Source: Lentimonas sp002292345 (lineage in GTDB: Bacteria > Verrucomicrobiota > Verrucomicrobiia > Opitutales > Coraliomargaritaceae). From it: a stretch of DNA of 8,913 nt. The stretch lies in the NCBI GenBank assembly GCA_964187655.1, contig CAXLMP010000091.1, positions 1 to 8,913 on the forward strand. The letters run 5' to 3'. Made by a program: the position numbers and the translations under genes. Below the pieces are notes generated by a model. That model was not told where the DNA came from. It saw only the letters and a list, made by a program, of their open reading frames with translations, and did no database searches. Positions 6,435 through 8,913 of this stretch are shown piece after piece (within the stretch, counting starts at the first letter, position 1; every line of letters begins with the position of its first letter).

Positions 6435-6447
6435 ACGCTCGTATATC
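6421..6447 (+). promoter_or_regulatory. Candidate promoter of the GH105-GH28 gene
   Basis: TTGACC (6421-6426) matches the -35 consensus at five of six positions. TATATC (6442-6447) is a usable -10, but the spacer is only 15 nt. Transcription would start near 6454, leaving a short leader with the ribosome site. CGTATA at 6440-6445 equals one arm of the upstream operator-like palindromes, but the other arm is missing. Confidence 0.35.
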
Positions 6448-6462
6448 GCTTAGGGATAGTAG

Positions 6463-6468
6463 AAGGAG
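6463..6468 (+). promoter_or_regulatory. Shine-Dalgarno site fixing the GH105-GH28 start
   Basis: AAGGAG lies 8 nt before ATG 6477. It is the only strong ribosome binding site in the window and favours ATG 6477 over the in-frame ATG two codons later. Confidence 0.75.
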
Positions 6469-6476
6469 AAAAATTT

Positions 6477-8913
6477 ATGAGTATGCAGATTATACGAAGA
6501 ATAGGCTATATGCTGGTTGTATGCGCGATTGGGTTAAACTTTGTTTCGGCGCAAACCGCCGCTGCAGATAACCGTGCTGATCGGGTGGAAGGGGACGGAT
6601 CCCGCTTGATTGCGGATTCGATCATGAAGCAAAATCCCGATCTTTGGCGCATGGAGAATCGCGACAGAGCCAAGTGGAGTTATGTGTACGGCCTGACGGG
6701 AACCGCTTATCTGCGCCTCCATGCGCGCACTCAGGATCCGCGCTACCTCAACTATGCCAAAAGCTATGCGGATCTATTCGTGAAAAGCGATGGAAGCATC
6801 AGGCAGTATCAGATGAAGGAGTATAATATCGACCATGTCGCCGTGGGACCATTGCTTCTGGGATTGTATAAAGCCACAGGCGAGAAACGTTACAGCATTG
6901 CTTCGAAGACACTGATTCAGCAACTCGCAACACATCCCCGGACCCAAAACGGCGGATACTGGCACAAAAAGAAATACCCCCATCAAATTTGGCTCGACGG
7001 GTTGTTTATGTGGATGCCTTTTGCCTCTGAGTTCAGCGAGACATTTAAGCAACCGCACTATGTTGATGACATCGTCAAACAACAGATGCTGGTTAAATCA
7101 AAACACCGTGATCCGAAAACGGGATTGTACTATCACGGATGGGACGAGTCACGGAAGCAGAGCTGGAGTGACCCGGAAACCGGGCTATCCAAGCATTTCT
7201 GGGGTCGCGCCAACGGTTGGCTCGCCATGGCGCTGATTGAATCACTGGACTATTTCCCAAAAGACCATCCGGATCGCCAGCAAATCATTGGAATGGCGCG
7301 GGAGTTGGCGGTCGCCTTGGTTCAGGTGCAGGACTCGGAAACCGGTCTGTGGTATCAGGTGCTTGATCAGGGAACACGTAAGGGAAATTATCTCGAGGGG
7401 TCGTGTACAAGCATGTTCGCGTATTTCTTGCTTAAAGGCGCTCGCATGGGATATCTCGACGAGGTCTACCGCGAAAAAGGGATCGAGGCTTACGAGGGAC
7501 TCTGGAATCACCTGATTAAACAAAAAAACGAGAAGCTAATTCTCACTCAGGTCTGTGCCGTTGCCGGTCTGGGCTTTGGCCGTGACGGAAGTTATGAATA
7601 CTATATTAACGAAAAACGTCGAGATAATGATCCCAAGGCGATTGGCCCGCTCATTCTTGCTGCGCTGGAATATGAGAGCCTGTTCGATCATGGATCTGCG
7701 GCATGGGAGCCCGGTCAGCGGATACCGGAAAAGATTGCCCCGATAGACGCCCCGTTTGAGATGCCACAACTTCAGCGACCGGTATTTAAGAAGGTCGACT
7801 ACAATATCCTCGATTATGGTGCCCAGAAGTGTGCGTGGAATGCAGCGGAACGCGTGTTGAGTACCGATGCGATCCGTAAGGCGATTGAGACCTGTAATAA
7901 AAACGGCGGCGGTCGGGTGGTGATCCCGAAAGGGGACTGGATTACGGGTGCGGTGCATCTGAAGAGTAACGTTAATTTCCATCTGGAAGAGGGAGCGACC
8001 CTTCATTTTAGTGACAATCCGGAAGACTATCTTCCAGCGGTTCATGTCCGCTGGGAAGGCGTGGAGTGTTACAACTACTCGCCACTGGTCTATGCACCGA
8101 ATTGTGAGAATGTCGCCATCACGGGTAAGGGAACCTTGAACGGTCACGGTAAAAAGTGGTGGGCTTTGAAAAAGAAGGAAGATTTCGACCGCATTAAAGC
8201 TTCGGCCCAGCCACTGGAATCGCGCCAGTTCGGGCTTAAGGGCGGGGTCACCTCCCAGCGCCCTGTGTTGCTGATGCCCTGGAAATCAAAGAACGTGCTG
8301 ATCGAGGGAGTCACCCTGATCGATCCGCCGTTCTGGACGGTTCAGCCGGTGTATTGCGAAAACGTGATCATTCGCGGTATCACCATTGACAGCCGGAGAG
8401 GTCATAACGGCGACGGCATCGACCTCGATTCCTGCAAAAATGTCCTGATTGAATACAACAACCTGCAAACCAATGATGATGCCGTTTGCCTGAAATCCGG
8501 ACTGAATCAGGATGGGATCCAAATCGGGATTCCCTGCGAAAATGTTGTGGTTCGTCATTTTGTCGCCCGCAATGTGTTGACGGGTAGCGGGGGGATTGTG
8601 ATTGGCAGTGAGATGTCTGGCGGCGTGCGCAACGTTTATGTGCACGACGCGCTGTTCGAAGATTGTGATCGCGGTATCCGCATGAAGAGTACCCGTGGTC
8701 GCGGTGGGATCGTTGAAAATATCTTTGTCGAAGATGTGACCATGAAAAATATTCGGCAGGAGGCGTTCGTAATAAACACCAGTTACGCTGGCGCAACCCA
8801 GGGGCCGGCACCTCTATTCCGCAATATCCGGCTGAAGAACATTCGCGCAAGCAATGTCGCAAGATGCATTGAGGTAAAAGGGTTGGCGGATATGAAAGTG
8901 CAAAACATCGAGC
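6477..8913 (+). CDS. Secreted GH105-GH28 fusion (unsaturated uronyl hydrolase plus polygalacturonase-like), 3' truncated
   Basis: The frame is open from ATG 6477 to the window end (812 codons, no stop), so the 3' end is missing. A signal peptide (residues 1-25, cleavage FVSA/QT) is followed by a GH105 alpha/alpha-barrel at about 40-410. Motifs are YNIDHVAVGP with D119, HQIWLDGLFMWMPF with D174, and HFWGRANGW at 240-248; D119 and D174 match the catalytic aspartates of YteR-type unsaturated rhamnogalacturonyl hydrolases. From about residue 442 (YNILDYGA) a GH28 right-handed beta-helix begins. Its catalytic motifs are NGDGID (D646, usual NTD), NDDA (D667, D668), TGSGGIVIGSE (S704 where polygalacturonases have His) and RGIRMKS (R735, K737). 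GH28 would hydrolyse galacturonide or rhamnogalacturonan linkages, and GH105 would remove a terminal unsaturated uronic acid. It would act in the periplasm or outside the cell. It has its own candidate promoter and a strong ribosome site. Confidence 0.9.
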   Translation, partial: MSMQIIRRIGYMLVVCAIGLNFVSAQTAAADNRADRVEGDGSRLIADSIMKQNPDLWRMENRDRAKWSYVYGLTGTAYLRLHARTQDPRYLNYAKSYADLFVKSDGSIRQYQMKEYNIDHVAVGPLLLGLYKATGEKRYSIASKTLIQQLATHPRTQNGGYWHKKKYPHQIWLDGLFMWMPFASEFSETFKQPHYVDDIVKQQMLVKSKHRDPKTGLYYHGWDESRKQSWSDPETGLSKHFWGRANGWLAMALIESLDYFPKDHPDRQQIIGMARELAVALVQVQDSETGLWYQVLDQGTRKGNYLEGSCTSMFAYFLLKGARMGYLDEVYREKGIEAYEGLWNHLIKQKNEKLILTQVCAVAGLGFGRDGSYEYYINEKRRDNDPKAIGPLILAALEYESLFDHGSAAWEPGQRIPEKIAPIDAPFEMPQLQRPVFKKVDYNILDYGAQKCAWNAAERVLSTDAIRKAIETCNKNGGGRVVIPKGDWITGAVHLKSNVNFHLEEGATLHFSDNPEDYLPAVHVRWEGVECYNYSPLVYAPNCENVAITGKGTLNGHGKKWWALKKKEDFDRIKASAQPLESRQFGLKGGVTSQRPVLLMPWKSKNVLIEGVTLIDPPFWTVQPVYCENVIIRGITIDSRRGHNGDGIDLDSCKNVLIEYNNLQTNDDAVCLKSGLNQDGIQIGIPCENVVVRHFVARNVLTGSGGIVIGSEMSGGVRNVYVHDALFEDCDRGIRMKSTRGRGGIVENIFVEDVTMKNIRQEAFVINTSYAGATQGPAPLFRNIRLKNIRASNVARCIEVKGLADMKVQNIE

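Noticed and set aside
7536..8147. 203-residue minus-strand open frame opposite the GH105-GH28 gene
   Set aside because: It is antisense to a region spanning the end of GH105 and the start of GH28, both clearly coding on the + strand.
1..8913. tRNA, rRNA, transposase or phage genes
   Set aside because: No cloverleaf, rRNA core sequence, integrase or DDE/HUH transposase motif was seen on either strand.

Overview
The window looks like a carbohydrate-degradation locus from a Verrucomicrobiota-like bacterium, probably a marine member of Opitutales/Puniceicoccales. This is inferred from the mix of secreted enzymes (GH43, GH105-GH28, purple-acid-phosphatase-like), the mannose isomerase-ROK kinase pair, weak Shine-Dalgarno sites before most genes, and GGGAGCA/TGCTCCC palindromes between genes. 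No rRNA or marker gene is present, so the taxonomy is not proven. All recognisable genes lie on the + strand.

Layout. (1) 1-1483: the 3' end of a class I mannose-6-phosphate-isomerase-like gene, followed after 1 nt by a complete ROK sugar kinase. Both are cytoplasmic and would feed a released hexose into glycolysis. (2) 1516-2430: an operator-like palindrome, then a signal-peptide-bearing gene that breaks off after about 150 codons, repeat-like debris, a second near-identical copy of the palindrome beside an extended -10 promoter, and a leader of about 140 nt. (3) 2431-3705: a complete secreted GH43-type enzyme whose three active-site residues match the exo-beta-1,3-galactanase type. (4) 3717-4245: a pair of inverted REP-like palindromes, then a broken esterase gene (SGNH N-terminus joined out of frame to an alpha/beta-hydrolase C-terminus). 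(5) 4344-6146: a secreted F5/8-type-C plus purple-acid-phosphatase-like protein with a natural histidine-rich linker. (6) 6147-6476: a spacer that still carries the C-terminal coding remnant of a lost gene, a 10-bp inverted repeat and a candidate promoter. (7) 6477 to the window end: a large secreted protein fusing a GH105 unsaturated-uronyl hydrolase to a GH28 polygalacturonase-like beta-helix; its 3' end is outside the window.

How they may work together (inference): GH28 would cut a pectin or rhamnogalacturonan backbone, GH105 would remove the unsaturated uronic acid left by lyases, GH43 would trim beta-1,3-galactan or related side chains, and the esterase, now broken, would have removed acetyl or similar groups. 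The isomerase and kinase handle the intracellular sugar. The repeated palindrome upstream of the truncated gene and of the GH43 gene suggests one local regulator for at least part of the locus. Three broken genes among intact ones show that the locus is being remodelled.
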